Of a stretch of 64,000 nt of DNA, positions 53,292 through 62,570 are shown in pieces. The stretch lies in NCBI RefSeq assembly GCF_900129825.1, contig NZ_FQWZ01000001.1, forward strand, positions 310,001 to 374,000, read 5' to 3'. Below the pieces are notes generated by a model. That model was not told the DNA's origin. It saw only the letters and a list, made by a program, of their open reading frames with translations, and did not search any database. Position numbers and translations under genes: made by a program. Within the stretch, counting starts at the first letter, position 1; each line of letters opens with the position of its first letter. This stretch comes from Hydrocarboniphaga daqingensis (GTDB taxonomy: Bacteria > Pseudomonadota > Gammaproteobacteria > Nevskiales > Nevskiaceae).

Positions 53292-53318
53292 TTATCGGCC
53301 GGCGATGGCGTTGCTTGA
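53292..53318 (-). promoter_or_regulatory. sigma-28 (FliA)-type promoter for the short receptor gene
   Basis: On the minus strand TCAA (53318-53315), a 15-base spacer and a perfect GCCGATAA (53299-53292). A hairpin CGGCCCG/CGGGCCG lies in the leader (53263-53280). Confidence 0.65.
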
Positions 53319-53344
53319 GTCGCAATCGAACCGGATTCGTTGAT

Positions 53345-54400
53345 TTATGCAGCCGACCAATCCAGCAACTGCGAGGCGATGTGCGGTAACGGGCAAACCT
53401 GCTCCGCCGCGCCCAGGCGATGCGCAGCCCCCGGCATGCCCCACACCACGCAGCTGGCTTCGTCCTGCACCAGCGTGCGGGCACCGGCGTTGCGCATGGC
53501 CAACAGCCCCCGGGCGCCGTCGTCGCCCATCCCGGTCAGCACGGCGCCCAGAGCATTGCTTCCAGCAAACTTCGCGACCGACTTGAACAACACGTCAACG
53601 CTGGGGCGATGCCGGTTTTCCGGTGCACTCTGATCAAGACGACACACGTAACGGGCACCGTCACGCGCCAAGCTCAGATGCCAATCGCCAGGCGCGATAT
53701 ACACATGCCCCGGCACGATCTGCTGACCGTCACGCGCCTCACAGACGCTCATTGCCGAACTGCGATCCATCCGCGCCGCGAATGGCGCCGAGAACATCGC
53801 CGGTATGTGTTGCGTAATCAGGATCGCCGGCGCGTCGGCGGGCATCGCCTGCAACACCTCCTTGATCGCCTCGGTACCGCCGGTCGACGCGCCGATCGCA
53901 ATGATGCGGTCCGTCGTCCGGAATACCCGGCGCGACGGCGCCGACGCGGCCGCTGCGGGTCGTGACCCATTGTTGATCGTGCGCACACGAGCGGTGGAGG
54001 CCGACTTGATCTTGGCGATCAGGTCGGCAGCGTACTGGCGCACACCGGCTTCAAGATCGATCTTGGGTTTGGTGACGAAATCGACTGCACCGAGCTCGAG
54101 CGCCTGAAAGGTCACATCGGCACCGCGCTCGGTCAGTGATGACACCATGACCACCGGCATCGGACGCAGCCGCATCAGGTTTTCAAGGAACGTCAGACCG
54201 TCCATCCGCGGCATCTCGACATCGAGTGTCAGAACATCGGGGGACAGCAGCTTGATCTTGTCGCGTGCCACCAAGGGATCGGGCGCGGTACCGACGACTT
54301 CGATCGAACGGTCTTGCGATAGAAACTCCACCAGCAGCTTGCGCATCAGTGCCGAATCGTCGATGACGAGTACGCGGATACGCTTGTCGGGAATGGCCAT
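53345..54400 (-). CDS. cheB: chemotaxis methylesterase/glutaminase CheB (second copy)
   Basis: 351 residues. The receiver domain has Asp60 ([12 protein letters not shown]). The esterase has the Ser in [11 protein letters not shown], His in TQHIPAMF and Asp in [11 protein letters not shown]. It lies 24 bases after cheD in the mcp-cheR-cheD-cheB unit, the usual adaptation gene order. It is about as long as the first CheB but clearly divergent from it. Confidence 0.95.
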   Translation of the reverse strand: MAIPDKRIRVLVIDDSALMRKLLVEFLSQDRSIEVVGTAPDPLVARDKIKLLSPDVLTLDVEMPRMDGLTFLENLMRLRPMPVVMVSSLTERGADVTFQALELGAVDFVTKPKIDLEAGVRQYAADLIAKIKSASTARVRTINNGSRPAAAASAPSRRVFRTTDRIIAIGASTGGTEAIKEVLQAMPADAPAILITQHIPAMFSAPFAARMDRSSAMSVCEARDGQQIVPGHVYIAPGDWHLSLARDGARYVCRLDQSAPENRHRPSVDVLFKSVAKFAGSNALGAVLTGMGDDGARGLLAMRNAGARTLVQDEASCVVWGMPGAAHRLGAAEQVCPLPHIASQLLDWSAA

Positions 54401-54423
54401 CAGCGGTCCTTATAAGAATAGAG

Positions 54424-55044
54424 TTAGAACAACTCGATCGAGCTCTCGGCAGGACGACGATCGACCCGACGGCGATACTGCTCTTCACGACGGACCAGCT
54501 CGTTGCTCTCCACCGCGGGCAGACGCTTGACCAGCATCCGACCGCTCGCAGGAAAAAAGTGAACACGCCGCGGGAACACATCGAACAAGTCCTGCGCCAC
54601 GACCCGAATGCCCTCAGCACGCAGGTAGTCGATCGCAAAACGACCATTGCGATCGCCGACTGGATTAAACGTCATGCCGGGGAGCACTGCTCCACCGCCG
54701 GCCACCTTGGCTTCGAGACGTTCGCGCCGGGCGCCGAGCTTGAACAGCTCGTTGATCAGCACTTCCATCGCATAACTGCCGTAACGGGCCGAGTCGCCGC
54801 CCAGCGAGCCATCGGGCCCTTCCGGCAGCATGAAGTGATTCATGCCGCCGACCAACGCGACCGGATCGTGGACGCAGGCTGCGACGCATGACCCGAGCAC
54901 CGTCACCAACATCAGATCCTCACCGGTTGCACGGAACTCACCGGGGAGAATCTTGATGGCTTGCGCCAGGAATCGACTGTCGTAGTAGCCGTCGCTGGTG
55001 TTGCGACCGGCGGCCTGATCCAATCCTCGCGCGGAGGGCTTCAT
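54424..55044 (-). CDS. cheD: chemoreceptor glutamine deamidase CheD
   Basis: 206 residues. The catalytic Cys53 and His70 sit in [11 protein letters not shown] and GGMNHFMLP with the 17-residue spacing known for CheD, and Thr48 is nearby. CheD deamidates receptor glutamines. The C-terminus is SSIELF, similar to the tail of the short receptor protein. One base separates it from the cheR stop. Confidence 0.94.
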   Translation of the reverse strand: MKPSARGLDQAAGRNTSDGYYDSRFLAQAIKILPGEFRATGEDLMLVTVLGSCVAACVHDPVALVGGMNHFMLPEGPDGSLGGDSARYGSYAMEVLINELFKLGARRERLEAKVAGGGAVLPGMTFNPVGDRNGRFAIDYLRAEGIRVVAQDLFDVFPRRVHFFPASGRMLVKRLPAVESNELVRREEQYRRRVDRRPAESSIELF

Positions 55045-55045
55045 G

Positions 55046-55945
55046 TCAGCGTTGTGCCTTTCGATAGATGGTGCGACCGCAGGACTCGATCAGGTCACCG
55101 GCATGAAAGAAGCTCTCGGAGTGACCCGCGAAGAACAAGCCATCATCCGCCAGCACCGGCACCATCCGGCTCAGCACCTGATACTGCGTGGGCTTGTCGA
55201 AATAGATCATCACGTTGCGACAGAAGATCGCTCGGAATGGACCTCGAACCGGATAGCGCGGATCGAGCAGATTGAGTTGCCGGAACGTCACCAGCTCGCG
55301 TAGCTCGTCGACAACCCGAACCAAACCCTGGTTCTCACCGGTTCCTCGACGGAAGAATCGGCGCTTGCGCTCCTCGGACAGACGCTCGATGCGCTCATCG
55401 GCATAGACGCCCTGACTTGCGGTGTCGAGCACCTGCGTATCGATGTCCGTCGCCAGAATCGATACCGGCGGCTTGAGCGTTCCAAATACTTCAGCTGCGG
55501 TGATCGCAATCGAGTACGGCTCCTCGCCGGTGCTCGCGGCCGAGCACCACAGCAACATCCGCTCGCCGGGCGCCCGCTTGGCCAGCAGCTCCGCCAGTCG
55601 AACGAAGTGGTGCTCTTCTCGAAAGAACGAGGTGAGATTCGTCGTCAATGCGTTCGTGAACGCCTGCCATTCCGCATCATCACCGCTGCTTTCCAGCTGA
55701 TCGAGATACTCGCGGAACGAGGTCATCCTCAATGCGCGCAAGCGGCGACCGATCCGGCTATAGACCAGGTCGCGCTTGCCGTCGTTGAGCGCGATACCGG
55801 CCCGAGCATGGATCAGGCCGCTAATACGCTTGAAGTCGGCAACGGTGAACGTGAACTCGCGAATCGACGACGAGTCACTGCGCACCACACAGGCGTCGAA
55901 ATCATCGACGGTACTGATGCCATGGGATTGCAAGGGCTGCTTCAT
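55046..55945 (-). CDS. cheR: chemotaxis protein methyltransferase CheR
   Basis: 299 residues. The N-terminal helical domain ([33 protein letters not shown]) and TNLTSFFRE are characteristic, followed by SAM motif [16 protein letters not shown] and [10 protein letters not shown]. It methylates receptor glutamates. It follows the 932-aa receptor gene by 28 bases. Confidence 0.96.
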   Translation of the reverse strand: MKQPLQSHGISTVDDFDACVVRSDSSSIREFTFTVADFKRISGLIHARAGIALNDGKRDLVYSRIGRRLRALRMTSFREYLDQLESSGDDAEWQAFTNALTTNLTSFFREEHHFVRLAELLAKRAPGERMLLWCSAASTGEEPYSIAITAAEVFGTLKPPVSILATDIDTQVLDTASQGVYADERIERLSEERKRRFFRRGTGENQGLVRVVDELRELVTFRQLNLLDPRYPVRGPFRAIFCRNVMIYFDKPTQYQVLSRMVPVLADDGLFFAGHSESFFHAGDLIESCGRTIYRKAQR

Positions 55946-55973
55946 CTAGGGGCTCCCGAGCGATTCATCGCCA

Positions 55974-58772
55974 TCAGAACTCGGTCCAGGCATCGGACTG
56001 CTTGACCACGCCGGTCACGCTACGGGCGCCGCCCGAGTTAGCACTGGCAACTGCCGGGCGCCGCAGTGGTGTCACGGCGGCGGCCTTGGCCGGAGCCGGC
56101 CGCGGCTGCCAGCTGACCACCACTGGCGATGCGTTACCGCCAGGGCTACCTGAGGCCGACGCGTCGGCCGTATCAAGACGGAACTTGGATACGGCACCGC
56201 TGAGACCGGTCGTCTGCTCCTCGAGGGACCGCGCAGCAGCCGTCGCCTGCTCGACGAGCGCCGCGTTCTGCTGCGTCACCTCATCCATCTGCGTGATCGT
56301 CTGATTGACCTGCTCGATGCCCTGGCTCTGCTCCTGGGACGCGGCCGTGATCTCGGCCATGATGTCCGTCACTCTCTTCACGCTGGTGACGATCTCGTTC
56401 ATCGTCCGTCCGGCCTGTCCAACCAGCTTGGAGCCGTTATCGGCTTTCTGCACCGAGTCATTGATCAGGCCCTTGATCTCCTTGGCCGCCGCTGCCGATC
56501 GCTGCGCCAGGCTGCGGACTTCGGATGCAACGACCGCAAAGCCACGCCCCTGCTCACCGGCCCGGGCCGCCTCGACCGCTGCGTTCAGCGCCAGGATGTT
56601 GGTCTGGAACGCGATACCGTCAATGACGCTGATGATGTCGACGACCTTCTTCGACGATTCGTTGATCTCGTTCATCGTCGTGACGACCTGATCGACGACC
56701 TGACCACCACGTACCGCGATATCGCTGGCACCGATGGCCAGCTGATTGGCCTGACGGGCATTTTCGGCATTCTGCTTGACGGTCGAGGTCAGCTCTTCCA
56801 TCGACGATGCCGTTTCCTCCAGCGAAGCGGCCTGTTGCTCGGTGCGTGACGAGAGATCGGCATTACCGCTGGCGATTTCACGCGATGCGCTATTGATCGT
56901 ATCGGTTGCGTTCTTGATGTCGGCCACGCTGCGAGCGAGCTGACGGACGCTACGATTGCTGTCGTCCTTGATCTGGGCGAATGCACCTTGGTAGTCGGTT
57001 TCAATACTCTGCGTCAGATCGCCTTCGGCCAGAGCGCCCAGCACCCGGCCGACATCGCCGATCACCGCGTTCATATTCTCGACCAGTGTATTGACGCCCT
57101 CGCACAAGCTACGCACCGAACCGGCTTTACCTTCCAGTGGGATGCGCTGGCTCAAATCACCGAGCCGCGCCGCCATGACCACATCCTGGGTCTGCTCGAC
57201 CGCCTGCTGAAGCGCCGCTGCCTCATTGACCTGCTGCGTGATATCGCTGGCGTACTTGACGACCTTGAAGGGCTTACCGTTACCGTCACAAATCGGGTTG
57301 TACGACGCCTGCAGCCAGACATCACGACCATCCCGATGAATCCGGCGAAAGCGCGAGGAAATATTCTCGCCGCTGCGCAGCCGCTCCCAGAACTGCGCAT
57401 ATTCGGTGCTGCGACGCTCTTCGGCGTCGACGAACATCGAGTGATGTCGACCCTTGAGCTCCATTTCGGTGTAGCCGACGGCGCCAAGGAAGTTCTCGTT
57501 GGCACCGAGGATCATGCCGTCCATATCGAACTCGACGACGCCCTGCGATTTGCTGATCGAGTCGAGCCGGGTCCGCGCTTCAATATCGCGTTCCTTCTGA
57601 ATCAGCTCGGCGGTCACGTCGCGCCATTCGACCACATAGCCCAGGCGCGCACCGTCCGCGTCGATGACCGGATTCAGAACCAGATGGAAGCGGCGGCTAC
57701 CCATCTTCAGATTGGCGTTGTGCGTTCCCGTCATCTGTTCGAGCACGCGCTGCTGATGCGCCGGATGCTTGTGAAAGCTGTCGATGTTGGCGCCGATCAA
57801 GGCCGACGCTCGGAAGTCCGGTAGATCGACACGGATCTGCGCCTCGACTTCGTTGAACATGGCCTGCATGGATCGATTGATCCACACGATGTTGCGACCT
57901 GCATCGGCAATCATCACGTTGGTATTGACCGAGTTAAGACCCTGCTCGATCCGGCGTACCCGGGCTGATTCGACGACATCGCTCTGATGTCGCTGCAGCA
58001 GATTGAGCTGCATGCGCTTGAGGGAGCCCATGATGCTGGCATCCAGATGCGATGCCACTTCATTGACGAAGTCGAATTCGCCCTTCGCAATGCGGTCGGC
58101 GACACGCATCGCGTCCTGAGGCTCGGCGCCGAGTTGGGCCATGATCCGGCGGGTCAGAAACAGGCTGAGTGCGGCCAGCGCGATCGACATGAACACCAGG
58201 CTTCCGATCTGGGCGAACGTCACACGTCGGGCTGCCACGGCACCTTCGGCATCGATACGAGCCGAGTTAGCCTGGATCTGATCCCCTAGCGCCGCCAGCG
58301 AATCCTCAAGCACGACAAAGCTCTGCTCGAAGCCCGGCAGCAGAGTGCGTGCACGCTGCGGACTGGTCGCCGCAGCTGCAACCAACTCACGCGCCTTGCT
58401 GACGTAGTCATCCAGCTGCGGCCTCACCTGATCGAGTTGACGGTTGAATTCGGTGTCAGCATTGAGCTTTGAAACCGATTCAAGCGAGCTGCGGATGCTA
58501 TCCACGTGGCGCCCGAGACTATCGGTGCTGGCCGCTGACTGGGCCGCTGCGTCCGACACGCTCTGCGGCAGCAGCACGGTCAGTACATCGGAATGAATCG
58601 CGTCGTGCATCATGTCGATCTGCATCTGATCGCGGATCGCCGCCGACACTGCGGATTGATTGTTGGCCATCGCGAGCAAGCGCTGCTGCCCGAACCAGCC
58701 CAGTGATCCCAGCGAAAGTGCTCCAAAGATGCCAGCCCCGGCGAGCAGCATCAGCCACTTTTTCGTCGTCAT
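55974..58772 (-). CDS. membrane-bound methyl-accepting chemotaxis protein with two PAS domains
   Basis: 932 residues. Transmembrane segments at about 6-28 and 188-208 enclose a helical periplasmic four-helix-bundle-like sensor. A HAMP-like stretch and a first, divergent PAS (about 275-390) precede a PAS of the HHSMFV type (about 400-510). Two HAMP-like segments ([27 protein letters not shown]) lead to the signalling domain with [42 protein letters not shown]. The tail ends in DAWTEF, a docking pentapeptide. It is first in the receptor-cheR-cheD-cheB unit. Confidence 0.93.
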   Translation of the reverse strand: MTTKKWLMLLAGAGIFGALSLGSLGWFGQQRLLAMANNQSAVSAAIRDQMQIDMMHDAIHSDVLTVLLPQSVSDAAAQSAASTDSLGRHVDSIRSSLESVSKLNADTEFNRQLDQVRPQLDDYVSKARELVAAAATSPQRARTLLPGFEQSFVVLEDSLAALGDQIQANSARIDAEGAVAARRVTFAQIGSLVFMSIALAALSLFLTRRIMAQLGAEPQDAMRVADRIAKGEFDFVNEVASHLDASIMGSLKRMQLNLLQRHQSDVVESARVRRIEQGLNSVNTNVMIADAGRNIVWINRSMQAMFNEVEAQIRVDLPDFRASALIGANIDSFHKHPAHQQRVLEQMTGTHNANLKMGSRRFHLVLNPVIDADGARLGYVVEWRDVTAELIQKERDIEARTRLDSISKSQGVVEFDMDGMILGANENFLGAVGYTEMELKGRHHSMFVDAEERRSTEYAQFWERLRSGENISSRFRRIHRDGRDVWLQASYNPICDGNGKPFKVVKYASDITQQVNEAAALQQAVEQTQDVVMAARLGDLSQRIPLEGKAGSVRSLCEGVNTLVENMNAVIGDVGRVLGALAEGDLTQSIETDYQGAFAQIKDDSNRSVRQLARSVADIKNATDTINSASREIASGNADLSSRTEQQAASLEETASSMEELTSTVKQNAENARQANQLAIGASDIAVRGGQVVDQVVTTMNEINESSKKVVDIISVIDGIAFQTNILALNAAVEAARAGEQGRGFAVVASEVRSLAQRSAAAAKEIKGLINDSVQKADNGSKLVGQAGRTMNEIVTSVKRVTDIMAEITAASQEQSQGIEQVNQTITQMDEVTQQNAALVEQATAAARSLEEQTTGLSGAVSKFRLDTADASASGSPGGNASPVVVSWQPRPAPAKAAAVTPLRRPAVASANSGGARSVTGVVKQSDAWTEF

Positions 58773-59178
58773 TATTTTAGTCCTGTCGACGATGTCCGGT
58801 TGAGGCGCCCACGCTCCCCAAACATCCTGTTAATGGTTCGGGCTCCACCGACCTGATGCGGTGGGCTGACGTCTTGCCTGGATCGTGGCTCCGACGATCC
58901 GATTGCGAAACGGGTCCTGTCGGCCGACTGACCGTGTCTGCTCACGATCAGAGGGCGTGAATCATCGTTCGACCTGCGCATCGGGATCGGCAGCAGACGA
59001 CCCGTAAACCTTTTCAGGTTCGCCGGTGTCAGCCGCCATCTCGGGCGATGCGCATCCATGTTGTATCCGGTCGTATGATCCGTCTCGGATAACGGCCGGA
59101 GCGGGCGTTCCTTTAGCGGTATTGAGCAAGCCTTCGACGAAACCGCTGCGCGGCAGTATTCCGCCGATCAACAGCGGA
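58773..59178 (-). other. 406-base gene-free leader region between two receptor genes
   Basis: No gene seen: the open frames crossing it have about half G/C at third positions, against roughly 85 percent in neighbouring genes. It holds a sigma-28-type promoter at the far end (listed separately), so the transcript would have a leader of about 310 bases. Within it a 5-bp stem with a GAAA loop (minus strand AACCT-GAAA-AGGTT, 59007-59020) is the clearest local structure. I tried and failed to match the leader to known riboswitch classes by eye. Confidence 0.5.
59089..59115 (-). promoter_or_regulatory. sigma-28 (FliA)-type promoter for the receptor-cheR-cheD-cheB unit
   Basis: On the minus strand TAAA (59115-59112), a 15-base spacer and GCCGTTAT (59096-59089; 6 of 8). 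It lies about 310 bases before the receptor ATG. Confidence 0.5.
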
Positions 59179-61620
59179 TCAGAACTCTGCCCAGTGATCG
59201 CCGGCCGTCGCCGCGTCGATGGCAGCACGCTTGGCGACAGCCGTCGATCCTGTGCGTCGCGGCCCTGTCGCGCGGCGCATGCGCGATGCGGTGTCCGCCA
59301 GGGAGGTGGGCAATGCCGGTGCGGCCGGCGCGCTGGATTTGACGACGCTCAGCAGCGGCGCCGCCGGCTCAACTTCGGCGCGCTCCGACTGAGCGAGGCG
59401 GAACCGGGATACCGCCGTGGCCAGATCGGTCGCCTGCGACTCGAGTGTCCGAGCGGCCGCTGACGCCTGCTCGACAAGCGCAGCGTTCTGCTGGGTAACT
59501 TCATCCATCTGCGTGATCGTCTGAGTGACCTGCTCGATGCCCAGACTCTGCTCTTGGGATGCAGCGGTGATCTCCGCCATGATGTCGGTGACACGTCGAA
59601 CACTGTTTACGATTTCGCCCATCGTCTGTCCGGCCTGCTCGACCAAGCGCGACCCGCCATCGGCCTTCTTGACCGAGTCCGTGATCAGCGCCTTGATCTC
59701 TTTGGCCGCCACTGCACTACGTTGCGCCAGGCTCCGCACCTCGGACGCAACGACGGCAAAGCCCCTGCCCTGTTCACCGGCTCGAGCCGCTTCGACAGCC
59801 GCATTCAGCGCCAGAATATTGGTCTGGAACGCGATGCCATCGATGACGCTGATGATGTCGACCACCTTGCGCGAGGACTCGTTGATGTCGGCCATCGTCG
59901 TCACGACCTGGTCAACGACCTTACCGCCCCGTATCGCGATATCGCTGGCCCCGATCGCCAGCTGATTGGCCTGCCGCGCATTTTCCGCATTCTGCTTGAC
60001 CGTCGAGGTCAGTTCTTCCATCGACGAAGCGGTTTCTTCCAACGAGGCGGCCTGCTGCTCGGTGCGCGACGACAGATCGGCATTGCCGCCGGCAATCTCG
60101 CTCGCCGCCATATGAATCGCATCGGCACTGAGTTTGATCGACGCGACGCTCGATGCCAGCTGCTGCAGACCGCGGTTGCTGTCGTCCTTGATCGATGCGA
60201 ACACGCCTTCGTACTGAGCGTCGATCGTTTGGCTGAGATCACCTTGGGCCAGCGCGCCCAGAACACGGCCGACATCGTTGATGAACGTTCGAATGTTGTC
60301 GACGAGCGTATTGACCCCTTCGCATAGCGACCGGACCTCGCCGTCCTTTCCGTCGAGCGGGATCCGCTTGTCCAGATCGCCTTGGCGGGCCGCCTCGACC
60401 ATATGTTGAGTCTCGGCTACGGCGGCGATCATCGCCTGCGAGGCTTGGACCTGTGCCGTAATGTCGGTGGCGTATTTGATCACCCGCCGCGTTATACCCG
60501 CTGCGTCGCTGACCGGGCTGTAAACGGCTTGCACCCACAGATCGCTGCGGTCCTTACGGATTCGGCGGAACTGCCCGGCGATGCTCTCGCCCCCACGCAA
60601 GCGCTTCCAGAACTCACGGTACTCATCGGTATCGTGCAGCGCAGGATCAACCAGCGACCGATGATGCTGTCCCACCAGTTCGTCCAACGGGTAACCGATC
60701 GCGGCCAGGAACAGCTCGTTGGCATCTACGATGTTGCCGTCGAGATCGAACTCGATGACCGCCTGCGTGCGACGGATCGCGGCGATCCGCGTCGAATAAT
60801 CGGCCTCACGCTCGCGATCGGCTTCGCCACGCAGCCGCAGCTGAGTCTGCATCGTATCCAACCGTGCCAGTAGCGTACCGAGTTCGTCCTGGGTTACAGC
60901 GCCGATCGGATTGTCGAGACAACCGGCGGTGATGCCTTCGGCTACCGACAGCGCCCGTCCCAGCGGGATCCGGATGGCGCGGGCGACTCGCCAGCCAATG
61001 ATGATCGACAGCAGCGACAGCAACAGCGTGGCGACGCCGACGGTCACCACCGTGGTCTGGAACTGCTCAGCCGTCGCGACTGCCGCTTCGTTACGCCGCT
61101 GATGCTCCAGATCGATCACGTCATCTATCGCCTTGGATAGCGCGCGGCGCGCCTCGCTCGACGCATCGGAGAGCGCTTGCAGCTGTTTGAGTTCGCCGGC
61201 TTGAACCGCCTCGACCAAGCGAGTGCCGACCTCATACGAATGTGAGGCCGTCTGCTGCATCGCGGTGATCCGAGCGGCCATCTCGCCGCTTTCACCGGCC
61301 GTCATCTGCTCGTACTGCTTGGCGGCTTCCACATACGCCACACGATCGTCTTGAAGGCTCAGCAGTTCGTCACTGCGCATTTCCTCGTCGCGAGCCTGCA
61401 GCAGTTGCAGTTCATCAACGCGGATCTTCAGCAGCTGAGACTCCAGATCGGCTAACTGCTCGACGCGCTTGAGCACCGTCTGTTCGAGGTCAACCACGTA
61501 ACCATTGGCCTCGTTCAGACGGGCCAATGAGAAGCCTCCGAGCAGCGCGGTGAGTAGGCAGGCGACGCCGAACGCGACGTACAGCTTGCCTGCGATGTTC
61601 AGAGAACGGATGCGCTTCAT
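59179..61620 (-). CDS. membrane-bound methyl-accepting chemotaxis protein with one PAS domain
   Basis: 813 residues, with AGAGG five bases before the ATG. Transmembrane segments at about 12-30 and 190-212 enclose a helical periplasmic domain of the four-helix-bundle type. A HAMP-like segment ([18 protein letters not shown]) leads to one PAS domain (about 285-395, [10 protein letters not shown] replacing the HHSMFV of its paralogues). The signalling tip is [42 protein letters not shown] and the tail is DHWAEF. It is the third gene of the cheW-small ORF-receptor unit. Confidence 0.93.
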   Translation of the reverse strand: MKRIRSLNIAGKLYVAFGVACLLTALLGGFSLARLNEANGYVVDLEQTVLKRVEQLADLESQLLKIRVDELQLLQARDEEMRSDELLSLQDDRVAYVEAAKQYEQMTAGESGEMAARITAMQQTASHSYEVGTRLVEAVQAGELKQLQALSDASSEARRALSKAIDDVIDLEHQRRNEAAVATAEQFQTTVVTVGVATLLLSLLSIIIGWRVARAIRIPLGRALSVAEGITAGCLDNPIGAVTQDELGTLLARLDTMQTQLRLRGEADREREADYSTRIAAIRRTQAVIEFDLDGNIVDANELFLAAIGYPLDELVGQHHRSLVDPALHDTDEYREFWKRLRGGESIAGQFRRIRKDRSDLWVQAVYSPVSDAAGITRRVIKYATDITAQVQASQAMIAAVAETQHMVEAARQGDLDKRIPLDGKDGEVRSLCEGVNTLVDNIRTFINDVGRVLGALAQGDLSQTIDAQYEGVFASIKDDSNRGLQQLASSVASIKLSADAIHMAASEIAGGNADLSSRTEQQAASLEETASSMEELTSTVKQNAENARQANQLAIGASDIAIRGGKVVDQVVTTMADINESSRKVVDIISVIDGIAFQTNILALNAAVEAARAGEQGRGFAVVASEVRSLAQRSAVAAKEIKALITDSVKKADGGSRLVEQAGQTMGEIVNSVRRVTDIMAEITAASQEQSLGIEQVTQTITQMDEVTQQNAALVEQASAAARTLESQATDLATAVSRFRLAQSERAEVEPAAPLLSVVKSSAPAAPALPTSLADTASRMRRATGPRRTGSTAVAKRAAIDAATAGDHWAEF

Positions 61621-61662
61621 ATCGACCTCTACGTCGTATCTATCGGTTGGGCTTTCGAGGAG

Positions 61663-61869
61663 TCAGTGTTGGGAGTCGTCACGGGTGTCGACGATGTCGC
61701 GCATCCCGGGATTGGCATTGAGCCAGTGCTGCTGGGTCAGCACTGCACCTCCGAGAACCGTCCCCACCCGGTCAAACAGCTCGCATGCCGACTGCGCGAA
61801 CCGATCGCGAATGCGGACAGACGTCCGCTTGTTTACTGGGGGATTCCGTAAGGCAGGAACATGATTCAT
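61663..61869 (-). CDS. 68-aa unknown protein between cheW and a receptor gene
   Basis: A short frame beginning MNHVPALRNPPVNKRTSVR and ending DTRDDSQH, with a perfect AGGAGG eight bases before the ATG (minus strand, 61883-61878). It is hydrophilic with a basic N-terminus (KRTSVRIRDRF) and one Cys, and has no membrane segment. It is co-directional with cheW (62 bases upstream) and the receptor gene (42 bases downstream). No family recognised. The ribosome site and position make translation likely. Confidence 0.6.
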   Translation of the reverse strand: MNHVPALRNPPVNKRTSVRIRDRFAQSACELFDRVGTVLGGAVLTQQHWLNANPGMRDIVDTRDDSQH

Positions 61870-61877
61870 GGTAATGG

Positions 61878-61883
61878 CCTCCT
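61878..61883 (-). promoter_or_regulatory. strong ribosome binding site of the 68-aa gene
   Basis: AGGAGG on the minus strand with eight bases to the ATG at 61869. It is one of the strongest Shine-Dalgarno sequences in the window and the main reason to accept the small gene. Confidence 0.65.
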
Positions 61884-61931
61884 GTATCGATACATGCGTT
61901 GCGACACGTGCCGATACGGCGGCACACCGGG

Positions 61932-62411
61932 CTAGTTCAATGTAATGGCATCCACCAATGCGTCCAGATCAAGCAGGGTCAGCAAGCTGTCGTCGAATAC
62001 GACGTGACCACTGACGGCATTGTCCGTGCCCGGCACTGCGACGGTGGGAGGCGGCTTGATCACCTCGCGCTGCAGCGAATACAGCTGTCCGATTCGATCG
62101 ACGCGCAGCGCGAGTACTTCGCCGGCCGACTCGACGACGATCAAGCAGTTTTGATCACCACTGAGGCCCTGCCCTTCGACCTGCAGACGTCCGTGCAAGT
62201 CCAGCACCGATACGATGCGTCCGCGTAGCGCCGCTACGCCCAGTACGAAGCGCGGTGCGCCGGGCACCGCATCAATGCTGGCTTCCGGCACGACTTCGCG
62301 AACACAGCCGATGCGCAGTGCAAACGCCTGCTGCGCCACTTCGAAGCCGACCCACCGGCTGATTTCACTGGCTGGCGCCTGACGTCCGACAGAGCTGGAC
62401 TGAGCGTGCAT
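61932..62411 (-). CDS. cheW: chemotaxis coupling protein CheW (second copy)
   Basis: 159 residues. The CheW fold is seen in SRWVGFEVAQQAFALRIGCVREVVPEASIDAVPGAPRFVLGVAALRGRIVSVLDLHGRL and LALRVDRIGQLYSL, with a final VVFDDSLLTLLDLDALV. It is more diverged from typical CheW than the copy next to cheA. As first gene of a unit with one receptor it may couple that receptor specifically. The FliA-type promoter is just upstream. Confidence 0.88.
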   Translation of the reverse strand: MHAQSSSVGRQAPASEISRWVGFEVAQQAFALRIGCVREVVPEASIDAVPGAPRFVLGVAALRGRIVSVLDLHGRLQVEGQGLSGDQNCLIVVESAGEVLALRVDRIGQLYSLQREVIKPPPTVAVPGTDNAVSGHVVFDDSLLTLLDLDALVDAITLN

Positions 62412-62440
62412 GGCATGACCCCGATGGTTCTCTCAGAGGG

Positions 62441-62467
62441 TTAGCGGTCGCAGCGCGCCAATCTTTA
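62441..62467 (-). promoter_or_regulatory. sigma-28 (FliA)-type promoter for cheW-small ORF-receptor
   Basis: On the minus strand TAAA (62467-62464), a 15-base spacer and ACCGCTAA (62448-62441; 6 of 8). The ATG lies 29 bases further, a normal leader length. Confidence 0.6.
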
Positions 62468-62570
62468 GTCCGCCGGTATTTCCGAATCGCCGACGCCGGA
62501 CGTTATAGCCCTGAGCAGACGCCAAAGCTGCGTCCGTGAACCAAAACGATCCGTGATACAGGGAGCTGGG

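Noticed and set aside
58773-59178. Cyclic-di-GMP (GEMM), glycine or other known riboswitch
   Set aside because: The GAAA-capped hairpin was suggestive but the conserved core sequences of these classes were not found by eye.
58962-59228. Possible small gene in the leader region between receptors
   Set aside because: Third-position G/C near one half, no ribosome site, and overlap with the receptor 3' end; noncoding leader is more likely.
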